A DNA stretch of 57,857 nt, from contig JAEPQP010000003.1 of NCBI GenBank assembly GCA_017640485.1, positions 1 to 57,857 on the forward strand. Reading direction: 5' to 3'. The translations under genes and the position numbers were made by a program. The notes under the pieces are model-generated. The model saw nothing but the letters and a program-made list of their open reading frames with translations. It searched no databases and was not told the origin of the DNA. Origin of the DNA: Phycisphaerales bacterium (GTDB taxonomy: Bacteria > Planctomycetota > Phycisphaerae > Phycisphaerales > UBA1924). This document shows positions 30,006-38,164 of the stretch, in pieces; within the stretch, counting starts at the first letter, position 1, and each line of letters opens with the position of its first letter.

Positions 30006-30346
30006 CATCGAGCTCCGTTGTCGATCGGCTCTGAACAGACGGATACCACCGAATGCAAACAAAAACCGATCACACAACCCCACCCAAATGCTCCTGCGAT
30101 CATTCGCTCAGCGTCCATGTCCAATGTGTATAGAGGGATACGCATCGGAGCGTGGGACGACGAACGGGCACCCGCAGTGAAGATGCAGGGTTGCTAATGA
30201 GTAGTATGATCGATTCTGAGTCGCATTTCCAGTCGTGGGTTCAAATTGTCCATTGGTTCATGATCTCGCGCTAGACCTTTGGAATGACTGGGTCTACAGT
30301 CGGAGCCCGATCCACCAAATGAGGTCGGTTCTTTGGAGATTTAGGA
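30006..30346. other. Intergenic region between rnc and rpmH (divergent promoters)
   Basis: About 340 bp between two divergent genes. It must hold both promoters. A TATGAT hexamer at 30205-30210 could be a -10 for rpmH, with no good -35 at normal spacing. No RNA gene or ORF with coding character was found. A GGTTCAAAT at about 30238-30246 resembles a tRNA T-loop but no cloverleaf can be drawn. Confidence 0.45.
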
Positions 30347-30487
30347 ATGGCCATTCACTACCCACGACGAGTCAGCAACATCAAACGACGCCGCACGGTT
30401 GGATTTCGTGCCCGTATGAAGACCAAGAGTGGCCGAAAGATCATCAACGGTCGTCGCCGCATCGGTCGCAAGGTTGGCTGTAAATAA
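30347..30487 (+). CDS. rpmH: 50S ribosomal protein L34 (bL34)
   Basis: 46 residues, too short for many ORF callers. It begins [20 protein letters not shown] and continues [20 protein letters not shown], ending RKVGCK. The GFRARM.TK.GRK core is diagnostic of bL34. A GGAG lies about 9 nt before the ATG and AGGA is adjacent to it. In most bacteria rpmH precedes rnpA, near dnaA and the chromosome origin; here it stands alone beside rnc, with a strong terminator 75 bp downstream. Confidence 0.95.
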   Translation: MAIHYPRRVSNIKRRRTVGFRARMKTKSGRKIINGRRRIGRKVGCK

Positions 30488-30560
30488 GTCTCAATCCGCG
30501 TACCCAAAGGTGATCGCTAGTCGATCTACATAGGTATGCCCCCAACACATCGAGTTCATG

Positions 30561-30585
30561 AACCCCGAGATCCTCGGGGTTTTTT
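30561..30585 (+). terminator. Rho-independent terminator of rpmH
   Basis: A 9-bp stem AACCCCGAG (30561-30569) / CTCGGGGTT (30573-30581) with a 3-nt loop, then a T-tract to 30585. Confidence 0.92.
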
Positions 30586-30845
30586 CATCCCGAATCTCAA
30601 ACTCCAAGTCCTCAGCGATCAAGCTCTGGACCGAGAATCAAAAATCAGTGACCAACTTGGTGATTTTTTGAATCCCGCTGCCCTCACAGATCCACTGAGA
30701 TCCGACTGGGCATTTTCCCCTTTTTTGAACGATCTGCGGGGGTCGCTGTGAATTTAGGCAAACCTTGGATCCAAACCCAAAGTTATTTGGACACAGTCAC
30801 TTGCGAAATTCTCTGGAATTGATCGCGCAATTCCGTGCAGACCCA

Positions 30846-30873
30846 TTGACAGCGTTCAAATATCGCTTATTCT
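30846..30873 (+). promoter_or_regulatory. Candidate sigma70 promoter of exoprotein gene
   Basis: TTGACA (30846-30851) is a perfect -35; TATTCT (30868-30873) lies 16 nt downstream. Transcription from here would give a leader of about 190 nt before ATG 31072. Confidence 0.5.
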
Positions 30874-30981
30874 ATGTACGGCCCTGTATCTCGGTAACCC
30901 AATACAGAGTCGCACAACATCCGTTCTGTGTGTTCAAGAGAGAAGAGAGAACCGCGAACAACTTGTCGTGCAGTCCTCGTG

Positions 30982-31030
30982 AGGGGGCGCCCCCTATGGG
31001 TTTGTGACAAGATCTGGTGTGTTACCAGAT
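30982..31030 (+). promoter_or_regulatory. Structured mRNA leader of exoprotein gene
   Basis: Two hairpins: a perfect 14-nt palindrome AGGGGGCGCCCCCT (30982-30995) and a 7-bp stem ATCTGGT (31012-31018) / ACCAGAT (31024-31030). They lie 42-90 nt before the ATG. They may stabilise the message; no riboswitch class is recognised. Confidence 0.45.
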
Positions 31031-31071
31031 TCTTGCAAGTGTGTTTGATTCAAACGAAAGAGAGAATAGAA

Positions 31072-31650
31072 ATGAAGATTGCAATCACAGCTATCGCAGC
31101 ATTCGCTGGCGCAGCAACCGCTTCGCCTTACTTCACTGCAGGCAACGCTCAAAGCGTTTCCTCAGCACCAGCTGGCGCTCTCGCTACGCTGACCATCGAC
31201 ATCTCCGGCGTCAACAGCTGGGACCTCCAACTCGACGCAGACAACGAAGTCCTCATGCAGAGCGTCCTCGCGAACGCAAACATCGTTGGTATCGGTTGGG
31301 ACGTCAACCTCGCAACCGTCGGCGCTTCATGGCTCTCAGAAGCAACCATGAACTTCGAAGACGCGCTCTTCCTCACCGTCGGTATCGGTGACGACTTCGC
31401 AGGAACCGCTTCCTACAGCTCAGGTGGCATCCTCGACCTCACCGCACTCACCACTCCACTCGACTTCTTCCTCGGTGCTGACGGCATCCTGGACATCGAG
31501 TTCTTCGAGTCATTCGACGACGTCGCTGACGAAATCGACGCAACCTTCGGCCAGGGCTCAAGCCTTCAGATCCAGTACGTTGTTCCAGCACCAGGTGCTG
31601 TCGCAATGCTCGGCCTCGGCGGTCTCGTCGCTGGTCGTCGTCGCCGGTAA
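31072..31650 (+). CDS. Probably abundant secreted protein with PEP-CTERM-like tail
   Basis: 192 residues. A signal peptide (MKIAITAIAAFAGAATA) precedes a body closely related to the protein at 28677: VNSWDLQ, IGWDVN, TVGASWLSE, GIGDDFAGTASYSSGG, FESFDDVADEIDATFGQGS. The tail is VPAPGAVAMLGLGGLVAGRR + RR. Codon choice is strikingly uniform: Asp is almost always GAC, Asn AAC, Ile ATC, Phe TTC, Leu CTC. The paralogue mixes GAT and GAC. This bias, the strong promoter, structured leader and terminator point to a highly expressed gene, such as an abundant surface or extracellular matrix protein (inference). Confidence 0.85.
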   Translation: MKIAITAIAAFAGAATASPYFTAGNAQSVSSAPAGALATLTIDISGVNSWDLQLDADNEVLMQSVLANANIVGIGWDVNLATVGASWLSEATMNFEDALFLTVGIGDDFAGTASYSSGGILDLTALTTPLDFFLGADGILDIEFFESFDDVADEIDATFGQGSSLQIQYVVPAPGAVAMLGLGGLVAGRRRR

Positions 31651-31743
31651 TCGGTGATTGGTGCGACCCAAATCGCACCACTTTGTTTCCTCGAACCTGA
31701 CCCACTCGGTCGTATACCGAGGGTTCGAAAAAACGAACACACT

Positions 31744-31781
31744 CAGGGCCTCGACTACTCGTCGAGGCCCTGTTCTTTTTT
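31744..31781 (+). terminator. Rho-independent terminator of exoprotein gene
   Basis: A 12-bp stem CAGGGCCTCGAC (31744-31755) / GTCGAGGCCCTG (31761-31772), 5-nt loop, then TTCTTTTTT. A smaller 8-bp hairpin at 31659-31680 precedes it. Confidence 0.93.
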
Positions 31782-31819
31782 GCCCTGATCACCAATCACT
31801 CAAGCTCGCATCTCCATAC

Positions 31820-31844
31820 AAAAAGAACGCCCCGAGGCGTTCTT
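31820..31844 (-). terminator. Rho-independent terminator of nuoB
   Basis: A 9-bp stem AAGAACGCC (31823-31831) / GGCGTTCTT (31836-31844), 4-nt loop. The A-run on the plus strand gives the T-tract for minus-strand transcription. Confidence 0.88.
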
Positions 31845-31866
31845 GATCATTCAGAGTGTATTGCGT

Positions 31867-32427
31867 TTAAGACTGCGTCAATCCAACCGGTTGTGGTTGC
31901 ACGCCGTGGGTTGGCTCGACCACCACCCCAAGCGGCTGACGCTTCCCGCCCTTCGGAGGCATCCCCTCAGTATCAATGTGACGCTGGATCGCCATCACCC
32001 CTTCGAGCAGCATCTCTGGACGCGGCGGACACCCAGGTACATACACATCGACCGGCAAGAACTGGTCCACGCCCTGCACCGTTGCGTAGCTATCAAACAC
32101 CCCCCCAGTTGATGCACACGCGCCCATCGAGATCACCCATTTCGGTTCGGGCATCTGCTCGTAGATCCGTTGGAGCACAGGGAGCATCTTGACCGAGATC
32201 CGACCCGCGACGATCAGCAGATCCGCTTGTCTTGGAGAGAACGCCATGCGTTCCATCCCGAAGCGAGCGATGTCGTAGCGTGAGGACGCGGTGGCCATAA
32301 GTTCGATCCCGCAACACGCCGTCGCGAAGGGCATCGGCCAAAGACTCGACCGGCGCCCCCAGTTCACGATGTGACGCAGCTGGGTGGTCAGGAAGTTATC
32401 GGTTGGAATCGCGGCTTCAATACCCAT
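31867..32427 (-). CDS. nuoB: NADH-quinone oxidoreductase subunit B
   Basis: 186 residues. The four ligands of the N2 iron-sulphur cluster are present: the tandem Cys pair in [13 protein letters not shown], one in [12 protein letters not shown], and one in [10 protein letters not shown]. It passes electrons to quinone in complex I. AAAGGG precedes the ATG. No other nuo gene lies in the window, although nuoA normally precedes and nuoC/D follow. The gene has its own terminator and appears monocistronic. The C-terminal 20 residues ([15 protein letters not shown]) are a lineage extension. Confidence 0.96.
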   Translation of the reverse strand: MGIEAAIPTDNFLTTQLRHIVNWGRRSSLWPMPFATACCGIELMATASSRYDIARFGMERMAFSPRQADLLIVAGRISVKMLPVLQRIYEQMPEPKWVISMGACASTGGVFDSYATVQGVDQFLPVDVYVPGCPPRPEMLLEGVMAIQRHIDTEGMPPKGGKRQPLGVVVEPTHGVQPQPVGLTQS

Positions 32428-32516
32428 GGATACACCCTTTCAGACAAACGATACCGTTTGGAACGGACTCGCACAGTATACGCGTCTTCGGCACTCAACT
32501 GGGGACAGACGCAGCG

Positions 32517-32972
32517 TTAAGCTGCGGATTCGCCGGACAATTCCGCCTTGGGCCAGTCCGTGCTGTCGATGATATCCATCGCTCGATCGTGCTCATCAAA
32601 CCGGAAGACACACACCGGTCCATCAAGCCCCTCGGCTTCCGGGACGAGGTAGCAGTACCGGATATTGATCCGGTGATCCGCCATGAGGACAGAGAGATCT
32701 CGGATCATCCCGGGACGATTCTCGACACTCACGCCGACGACCGGCCCCTCGACGATCGGACCGATCCCGGCATCGACCAGCGACTCGCACATCGCTCGCA
32801 GTGAGTGCTCCGGAGTCCCGATCAAACGGACGCATCCGCGATCCTGATACTCGGTGGTGGAAATAGAAGTGATCTGCACACCCGCTGCCTTAGCGGCATC
32901 GAGCACGCCGGCGAGTTCGCCTGGGCGTTGCTGAAGATACACGGAGAATTCGGACATCTGTATTCTTTGCAT
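32517..32972 (-). CDS. Tandem ACT-domain protein
   Basis: 151 residues from ATG 32972 (AAGG 6 nt upstream); ATG 32957 is a less likely alternative. Two ACT domains are seen: the first around FSVYLQQRPGELAGVLDAAK and the second around VVGVSVENRPGMIRDLSVLM. Both have the P-G-x-L/I turn that binds small ligands, usually amino acids. There is no attached enzyme, so it is probably a free-standing regulatory protein, as in the ACT-ACT family that often accompanies phenylacetate-CoA ligase or amino-acid pathways. No such gene is adjacent. Confidence 0.83.
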   Translation of the reverse strand: MQRIQMSEFSVYLQQRPGELAGVLDAAKAAGVQITSISTTEYQDRGCVRLIGTPEHSLRAMCESLVDAGIGPIVEGPVVGVSVENRPGMIRDLSVLMADHRINIRYCYLVPEAEGLDGPVCVFRFDEHDRAMDIIDSTDWPKAELSGESAA

Positions 32973-33092
32973 AGGAACCTTGATTCTAGGCACAAACCCG
33001 GCTCCATTCCCGTTAAACGAGGATAAAGACACAAAGCCGGGCATATCTATACCACCCGGGCCACCCACAGGTTCTGCAGTTCGGAAACTGAT

Positions 33093-34634
33093 TCACTCAA
33101 CAAGTTCGGATAATGTTTGCCCCTGCATCGACTGACGAGCAGCAGACAAAATGGAGTCGGGGATCTTCGCTTTGGTCTGGTCTCGCAACCGATCCAGATT
33201 CGAGCCCGCATCCAGCAACTCAATCAATCCGATCTGATCACTCGGGCGCGCGAGCGTGAACGCGTCGTCGGCATCCTCGCCTTGAGCAATCAGGTTCAGG
33301 ATCCCGGCTTGCTGGAGCGCCCCCAGCAGACTCGACGCGAGCGAGGAATCAATATCCAATCCGTCCGCGAGCTGATCCGCTGTCGTGGATTTGCCCTTTG
33401 CAAACCGTTGGCCGATGTGTCCACCCGCCGCGATCATGACAAGCGGATCGAGCAGGATCGGTCTGGACTGCTCGGATTCACCGCTCAGAGCCGCGAGTCC
33501 TGTGCTGACCAAGCGCGTGAAGTTCTGGAGCGCGAAGGTCGCTTGCATACCCAATAGTACGATCACCCAGGTCACATACACCCAAAGCATGAAGAGGGGG
33601 AGGATCGCGAGCGAGCCGTAGAACTTGGTGTAGCCCGTCGCAGATTTGAGGTACATCGTGAATCCCGCTTTCCCGAGTTCCCACAAGATCGCGGCCATGA
33701 ACGCACCCGCGAGCGCTGGACGGATCTTGATCTTGGTGTTCGGAATGGTGAGATACGCCGTGAGCAGGAGCATCGTCGAGATCAAAACCGAGACCCCGAA
33801 CCCCGCGAGCGTCGCTCCGATCGCCCCTCCGCGTCCGCGATCTCCCGAGATCGAGAGGATCCAGTTTGCGAGCGCATCACCGACCAAGAAGGTCGCCGCA
33901 AGCAGCAGTGTTCCAAGCGTGAGCATCGTCCAGTACAGCATCAATCGACGCATCCATGGACGACCAGACGGAGCCGCACACAACTGATTGAACGACTTCT
34001 CGATCTCGATCAGCATCGACATCGCGGCATAGATGAGCACGATCATTGAAGCGATCGCGATCCACCCCGTCGGGACATTGCGGATCGAGGTATTGACCCG
34101 ATTGATCAGGTTCGAGATCAGTTCTTCGATGTTGTTGGCGCCCTCAGCGCCCGCCGACTCTGAGTCTTGCTGATCGACATACGGCAACACCGCAACCAGA
34201 GAATCTTCATCCTCTGAAGTTTCGGTCAACTCTGCTGATTGGACATCATCATCCGCGATCGAACCCGGATCGGCTTGAGTTGGCTGACGGGTATCGGGAG
34301 TCGTTTGTGGCTCTGTCGGTGTTGTGGAATCAGGCTCAGTGATTACCGGCGCGATCTGCGAGATGCCCGCGTAGTCGAGCACGCGACGAACACCCGAATC
34401 GATCTCGTCTTCTGAAACAAGCGATCCGAAGATCAACAGACTGATCGCCATGACCGGGATGATCGAGAAGATCGTCCGGTACGACATCGCCGCGGCCATG
34501 CGTGGGATCTGCGAGCGATACAACCCACCGATCCCCAAACGACCCACAGCAACCAGACGCGCCCATTCCTCGCTCCACCGATCGGCCGATGCTTCGGGTT
34601 CTTTCGGGGTCGGGTTGGTCGGTTCGTCGTTCAG
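33093..34634 (-). CDS. YihY/BrkB-family membrane protein, probable CTG start
   Basis: 513 residues if translation starts at CTG 34634, which forms CTGA with the rluB stop and has GAAGGA 6 nt upstream. The first standard start is GTG 34547 (484 residues), but the 29 codons in between read as ordinary protein (NDEPTNPTPKEPEASADRWS then EEWARLVAV) and no ATG/GTG/TTG lies in frame before them. BrkB core: PRMAAAMSYRTIFSIIPVMA, YWTMLTLGTLLLA, AFMAAILWELGKAGFTMYL, SLAILPLFMLWVYVTWVIVLLG (split only for length). About six membrane helices are present. An acidic Thr/Gln-rich periplasmic insert (about 90-170) and a winged-helix-like C-terminus follow. Function of the family is unclear. Confidence 0.85.
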   Translation of the reverse strand: MNDEPTNPTPKEPEASADRWSEEWARLVAVGRLGIGGLYRSQIPRMAAAMSYRTIFSIIPVMAISLLIFGSLVSEDEIDSGVRRVLDYAGISQIAPVITEPDSTTPTEPQTTPDTRQPTQADPGSIADDDVQSAELTETSEDEDSLVAVLPYVDQQDSESAGAEGANNIEELISNLINRVNTSIRNVPTGWIAIASMIVLIYAAMSMLIEIEKSFNQLCAAPSGRPWMRRLMLYWTMLTLGTLLLAATFLVGDALANWILSISGDRGRGGAIGATLAGFGVSVLISTMLLLTAYLTIPNTKIKIRPALAGAFMAAILWELGKAGFTMYLKSATGYTKFYGSLAILPLFMLWVYVTWVIVLLGMQATFALQNFTRLVSTGLAALSGESEQSRPILLDPLVMIAAGGHIGQRFAKGKSTTADQLADGLDIDSSLASSLLGALQQAGILNLIAQGEDADDAFTLARPSDQIGLIELLDAGSNLDRLRDQTKAKIPDSILSAARQSMQGQTLSELVE

Positions 34635-35725
34635 TGTCTGTCCTTCGGCGTGTTCTCGCGTCGTTTGCGTGGAGCGGATCGTGGACCCGACCCGGTGACC
34701 GGCCCATCCGTTGATTGGGAAGCACGGTTGATTGCGTTCTTGATCGCACGCCTGCGGACCCCCTGAGCGGGTCCAGAACGCGGATCGACATACGGTACCT
34801 TCGGCTTAGAACCCCCCCGATTTGACGAAGAATCGGGATGTTCCGTGAGTTTCATCGCCGCGGATTTCTTGAGCGCCTTGATCTCATCACGCGTAAGTTC
34901 GCGCCACGCCCCTCGTGCGACCCCTTTGAGCTGAACAGGACCCATCGCGACGCGCTCGAGCTTGCGGACCGGGAATCCGACAGCCGCGAGCATGCGCCGG
35001 ACCTGACGATTCCGTCCCTCACGCAGCGTGAGTTCCATCACGGTGCTGTGCTGATCCTGAGCGATCAGTTTGATCTCGACATGCGCCGTGCGCTTGGCGC
35101 CGCGCGTCTGACCCTCACTCCGCTGCGCGAGGAAGATCCCGCGTTCGAGTTCTTGGATCGCTTCCTCGTCGAGTTTGCCCTTGACGGTCACGCGGTAGGT
35201 CTTGGGGACGCCGTAGCGCGGGTGGGTGAGCCGATTCGCGAGCTCGCCGTCATTAGTGAGTAGGATGAGCCCGACGGTTTCGTAGTCCAATCGACCCACT
35301 GGGAACAACCGCGCCGCGGCGGGGTGATTCACCAGTTCGGTCACGGTTTTTCGGTCATACCCCGGTTCATCCTTCACGGCACTGAGCGTGCGGGGGGGCT
35401 TGTTGAGCATGACATACAACAGACGCTCAGACTGGGGGAGTACCTTGTTCTGAACGACGATACGATCAGCGGTTGGATCCACCCAGATCGGCAGATCAGT
35501 CTCGACCTTGCCGTTGACGGTGACCTCCCCCGCTTCGATGAGCGCCTCGCACGCTCTGCGCGATCCGACCCCCGCATCAGCCATCACGCGCTGGAGACGC
35601 TCGCCTCGGCTTGCGTCGCGCAGGTTCGCGACTTCCTTGGAGACGCGAGCGCCCGCGCGTCGCGATCCCGACCCTGAGGAGCGTGGGTTCTGAGATGAGC
35701 TTCGTTTGTTGGGTGATCTGGACAC
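34631..35725 (-). CDS. rluB: 23S rRNA pseudouridine synthase, RluB/RsuA family
   Basis: 364 residues from GTG 35725. After a Ser/Arg-rich N-terminal tail come the S4 RNA-binding domain (RLQRVMADAGVGSRRACEAL) and the RsuA-type catalytic domain with VGRLDYETVGLILLTNDGEL (catalytic Asp), plus EGRNRQVRRMLAAVGFPV. It would isomerise a uridine in helix 89 of 23S rRNA (E. coli U2605). The C-terminal 80 residues are a basic low-complexity extension. TAGACT lies 5 nt before the GTG; an alternative start is GTG 35776. It overlaps the downstream BrkB gene. Confidence 0.9.
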   Translation of the reverse strand: MSRSPNKRSSSQNPRSSGSGSRRAGARVSKEVANLRDASRGERLQRVMADAGVGSRRACEALIEAGEVTVNGKVETDLPIWVDPTADRIVVQNKVLPQSERLLYVMLNKPPRTLSAVKDEPGYDRKTVTELVNHPAAARLFPVGRLDYETVGLILLTNDGELANRLTHPRYGVPKTYRVTVKGKLDEEAIQELERGIFLAQRSEGQTRGAKRTAHVEIKLIAQDQHSTVMELTLREGRNRQVRRMLAAVGFPVRKLERVAMGPVQLKGVARGAWRELTRDEIKALKKSAAMKLTEHPDSSSNRGGSKPKVPYVDPRSGPAQGVRRRAIKNAINRASQSTDGPVTGSGPRSAPRKRRENTPKDRH

Positions 35726-35730
35726 CTCAG

Positions 35731-35736
35731 AGTCTA
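35731..35736 (-). promoter_or_regulatory. -10-like TAGACT 5 nt before rluB start
   Basis: Minus strand TAGACT, then CTGAG, then GTG 35725. It supports the shorter start over 35776. Confidence 0.4.
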
Positions 35737-35873
35737 CGCACCGCTGGGCCTTGGATGTCCGCAAATCCACCCTCACGGCTCATCAAGCCGGATTCTTTTT
35801 CGAGTTATCCGGTCCATCGAGCCGACATACCCAGTTGATCATCCAATTCCACACCGACCGAAAAGGACTCGGA

Positions 35874-37697
35874 ATGCAGACCAATACCCACGCGACCCCC
35901 ACTGCTGCAACACAGACTCCAGCCGCTCCAACAACTCCGATCAGCGAGACCAAAGCAGATACCCTGGTCGAACCACGAACCGGGACTCCGCACGCAGCCC
36001 TCCCTACCAGCGAGGACATGTTCCTCTCGCCTCGCGTGATGGATGCTGGGACCTTTGCCCGCTACTCCGAGATGCTCAAGTCGATCATCACCCAAGCAAC
36101 CACGCAGGGACGCACGCTGGAGGACTTCTCGGCAGACGCCGAGGAAATGATCCGCCGAGCGAGCGAATCCACCACCACACTCGACAAGCGACTCCAAGCG
36201 GGCGTTCGGATGATGCGGATGATCGACGAACGCGTCGATCGCACAGACGCGGCTCTCGACAAGGTCCGCGAGATGCTCCCCAACGCGGACTCGATGAACC
36301 ATCAGATCGAATCGCTGATGAACTTCGCGCTCGACAACGCGCAGACGCAGATCGATGCGATGGTGCGTGACGCGGACATCCGAGCACAAGCCGCGGAACA
36401 GCGTGCGCGTGTTGCCATGGAGAAAACTGAAGAGCAAACTAAGAAACTCCAAGCACTCAACGCAGATCTTGATATGCGCATGTCCGCGATCGAGCAACGG
36501 ATCAACGAAGCAGAGGACCAGACCGGACAATCGATCGGGTTGATCGATCGCCGATTGGTGTCCTTCCAAGACGAACTCAACGATCAGATCGAGCAGGTCG
36601 TTGAGCGTGCGACCACGACCACCAACGAAATCGAAGAGCGCGTGCTCAACGCGAGCCGACTAACCGAAGAGCGTGTCAATGTGCTCGGACAGTCCATCAC
36701 ACCCCTCCAAAACGCTGCAGAACAAGCGATGCGAGCGCTCGGGATGGATCCTGAGAACCCACGCTTTGAAGACTCGCCGCTCTCGAAAATCGAATCACTG
36801 GTCGAACGCGGCGAAGCCCATATCGCTGGAGTCGATCGCGTGCTGCGTCAGCTCAACGACCTGCGGAGCCAAGCGGAGGGAGTCAAGGGCGAGTTCGGGA
36901 TGTGGCTCATCGATTCCGCTGAGAAACTCGACGAGCTCGAATCCAGAAGAGACCTGCTCGAAGGACCAATCAACGACGCCGCGATGCGGATCAGTGAGAT
37001 CGGTCCGGACCTCGAAGACAAGCTCGAACTCGCATCCAACAAACTCGAGCACCTGAGCACCCAATCGGGGGATCTCAAGGACTCCATCAACACATCCTCC
37101 GTCCTCGCAGAACGCGCGACCGACAAACTGACCAACCAAGCTTCTCAGCTCCAGGCGCTGCTCGACGGCTCGCTCCATCGTTTGACCCAGCGTGTCGAGC
37201 AAGCAGGGGTCTGGCTCGGATCGCTCATCACCCGCGCCGAACAGATCGGGCGGGAGATCGAAACCAACACCCCCACCAACCAACAGACCAACCAGCAGAC
37301 CCATCAGCAGATCGAGCACCAGTCATCGCGCTCGGACGAAGCGATCATCACAGAATCCAAGGCCATTGAAACTCCAACTCTGGATGACCAACAAGACGAC
37401 CTGAACAAGCCGATCACTGCTGCGGAGATCCTCAGGACCGTTGACCAGGTCCAATCCAAACTCGAGCAACTCAATGAACCAGCGCCGGCACCTGAACTCA
37501 CGATGACCGAGCGATCCGCTCAGTCGTGGGCACATCTCCAGAACCCGACTCAGGTCCCTGCAGAGACCGAGATTAAGGACAGCAACATCAAGGACAGCAA
37601 GGAACTCCCTGACCGGCTCCCGATCGACTCGATCTCCTTCGATGGAACCTCATCGATGGTCTTCGAATACGACGACGGCACCCAAGCGGCGGACTGA
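35874..37697 (+). CDS. Large coiled-coil protein
   Basis: 607 residues, almost entirely predicted coiled coil between about 60 and 460, with heptad-rich stretches such as AEQRARVAMEKTEEQTKKLQ. No signal peptide or membrane helix is seen. A Gln/Asn/Thr-rich repeat (NQQTNQQTHQQ) lies near 465 and a short repeat (IKDSNIKDSK) near 575. The C-terminus ends SMVFEYDDGTQAAD. AAGGA precedes the ATG. It lies about 470 bp upstream of gspD-gspE. It could be a cytoskeletal or scaffold protein; the heptads recall the signalling part of chemoreceptors, but the conserved hairpin tip is not present. Function unknown. Confidence 0.78.
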   Translation: MQTNTHATPTAATQTPAAPTTPISETKADTLVEPRTGTPHAALPTSEDMFLSPRVMDAGTFARYSEMLKSIITQATTQGRTLEDFSADAEEMIRRASESTTTLDKRLQAGVRMMRMIDERVDRTDAALDKVREMLPNADSMNHQIESLMNFALDNAQTQIDAMVRDADIRAQAAEQRARVAMEKTEEQTKKLQALNADLDMRMSAIEQRINEAEDQTGQSIGLIDRRLVSFQDELNDQIEQVVERATTTTNEIEERVLNASRLTEERVNVLGQSITPLQNAAEQAMRALGMDPENPRFEDSPLSKIESLVERGEAHIAGVDRVLRQLNDLRSQAEGVKGEFGMWLIDSAEKLDELESRRDLLEGPINDAAMRISEIGPDLEDKLELASNKLEHLSTQSGDLKDSINTSSVLAERATDKLTNQASQLQALLDGSLHRLTQRVEQAGVWLGSLITRAEQIGREIETNTPTNQQTNQQTHQQIEHQSSRSDEAIITESKAIETPTLDDQQDDLNKPITAAEILRTVDQVQSKLEQLNEPAPAPELTMTERSAQSWAHLQNPTQVPAETEIKDSNIKDSKELPDRLPIDSISFDGTSSMVFEYDDGTQAAD

Positions 37698-38164
37698 ATC
37701 GAAGACAAGACCCGCCAAACGCGGGCTCGAAGGACAGATAATCGCGGCTCGAAACGCAAAACACTCCCAAATTAACCAATCACGCACGGGCTCGGCAATC
37801 CGCCGGCCCGTGTTGCGTTCTGCGGGGGTCGCAGTACGATCAATAAAATCCTAATGGCCGTATGCGTAAGACCTTAGGGTCAACAACACACCAACCCACA
37901 TCGCTCTGGCTACGCTGAATCTGCGTGAATGCAGGATCCGCATGGTTCCTTCAGAAATGAGCCACAAAGAAAGAATGCAATGATTGTGTGGACACTGATG
38001 ATCAAACTCACGACAGCCCCTTCTGCGCTCCGAAAAGAGGGTATACGCGGCGTTTTGACCCAGGGTGTCTACCATCAACACTCGAATCAATCCCCGACCG
38101 ATCTGAACAGCCTGATGGTCTCAGATCGCACGATCCACACAAGCCTTGACTGGGAGCTTGGACA
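37698..38164. other. Intergenic region before gspD
   Basis: 467 bp. It holds a hairpin after the coiled-coil gene (annotated separately) and presumably the gspD promoter, which I could not locate. Small ORFs on both strands (37929-38168 plus, 37851-38090 minus) overlap each other and have no Shine-Dalgarno or recognisable product. Confidence 0.5.
37785..37812 (+). terminator. Possible terminator after coiled-coil gene
   Basis: A 7-bp stem CACGGGC (37785-37791) / GCCCGTG (37806-37812) with a 14-nt interior, followed by a poor T-tract (TTGCGTTCT). Weak. Confidence 0.4.

Larger units (their letters stand above)
30488..31071. other. Intergenic region between rpmH and the 31.1 kb exoprotein gene
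   Basis: 584 bp. It contains the rpmH terminator, a TTGACA/TATTCT promoter and an unusually long leader of about 190 nt with two hairpins (annotated separately). Two ORFs here (from 30536 and 30765) have no Shine-Dalgarno, run across the terminator or leader, and show no recognisable protein. I regard this as regulatory DNA. Confidence 0.6.

Noticed and set aside
30225-30270. tRNA-like T-loop (GGTTCAAAT)
   Set aside because: No acceptor stem, D arm or anticodon arm can be paired around it.
30536-31007. Two ORFs of 71 and 80 codons
   Set aside because: The first runs through the rpmH terminator and the second through the exoprotein promoter and leader.
35874-37697. Coiled-coil protein as a methyl-accepting chemotaxis protein
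   Set aside because: No membrane helix and no conserved signalling hairpin tip; heptads alone are not enough.
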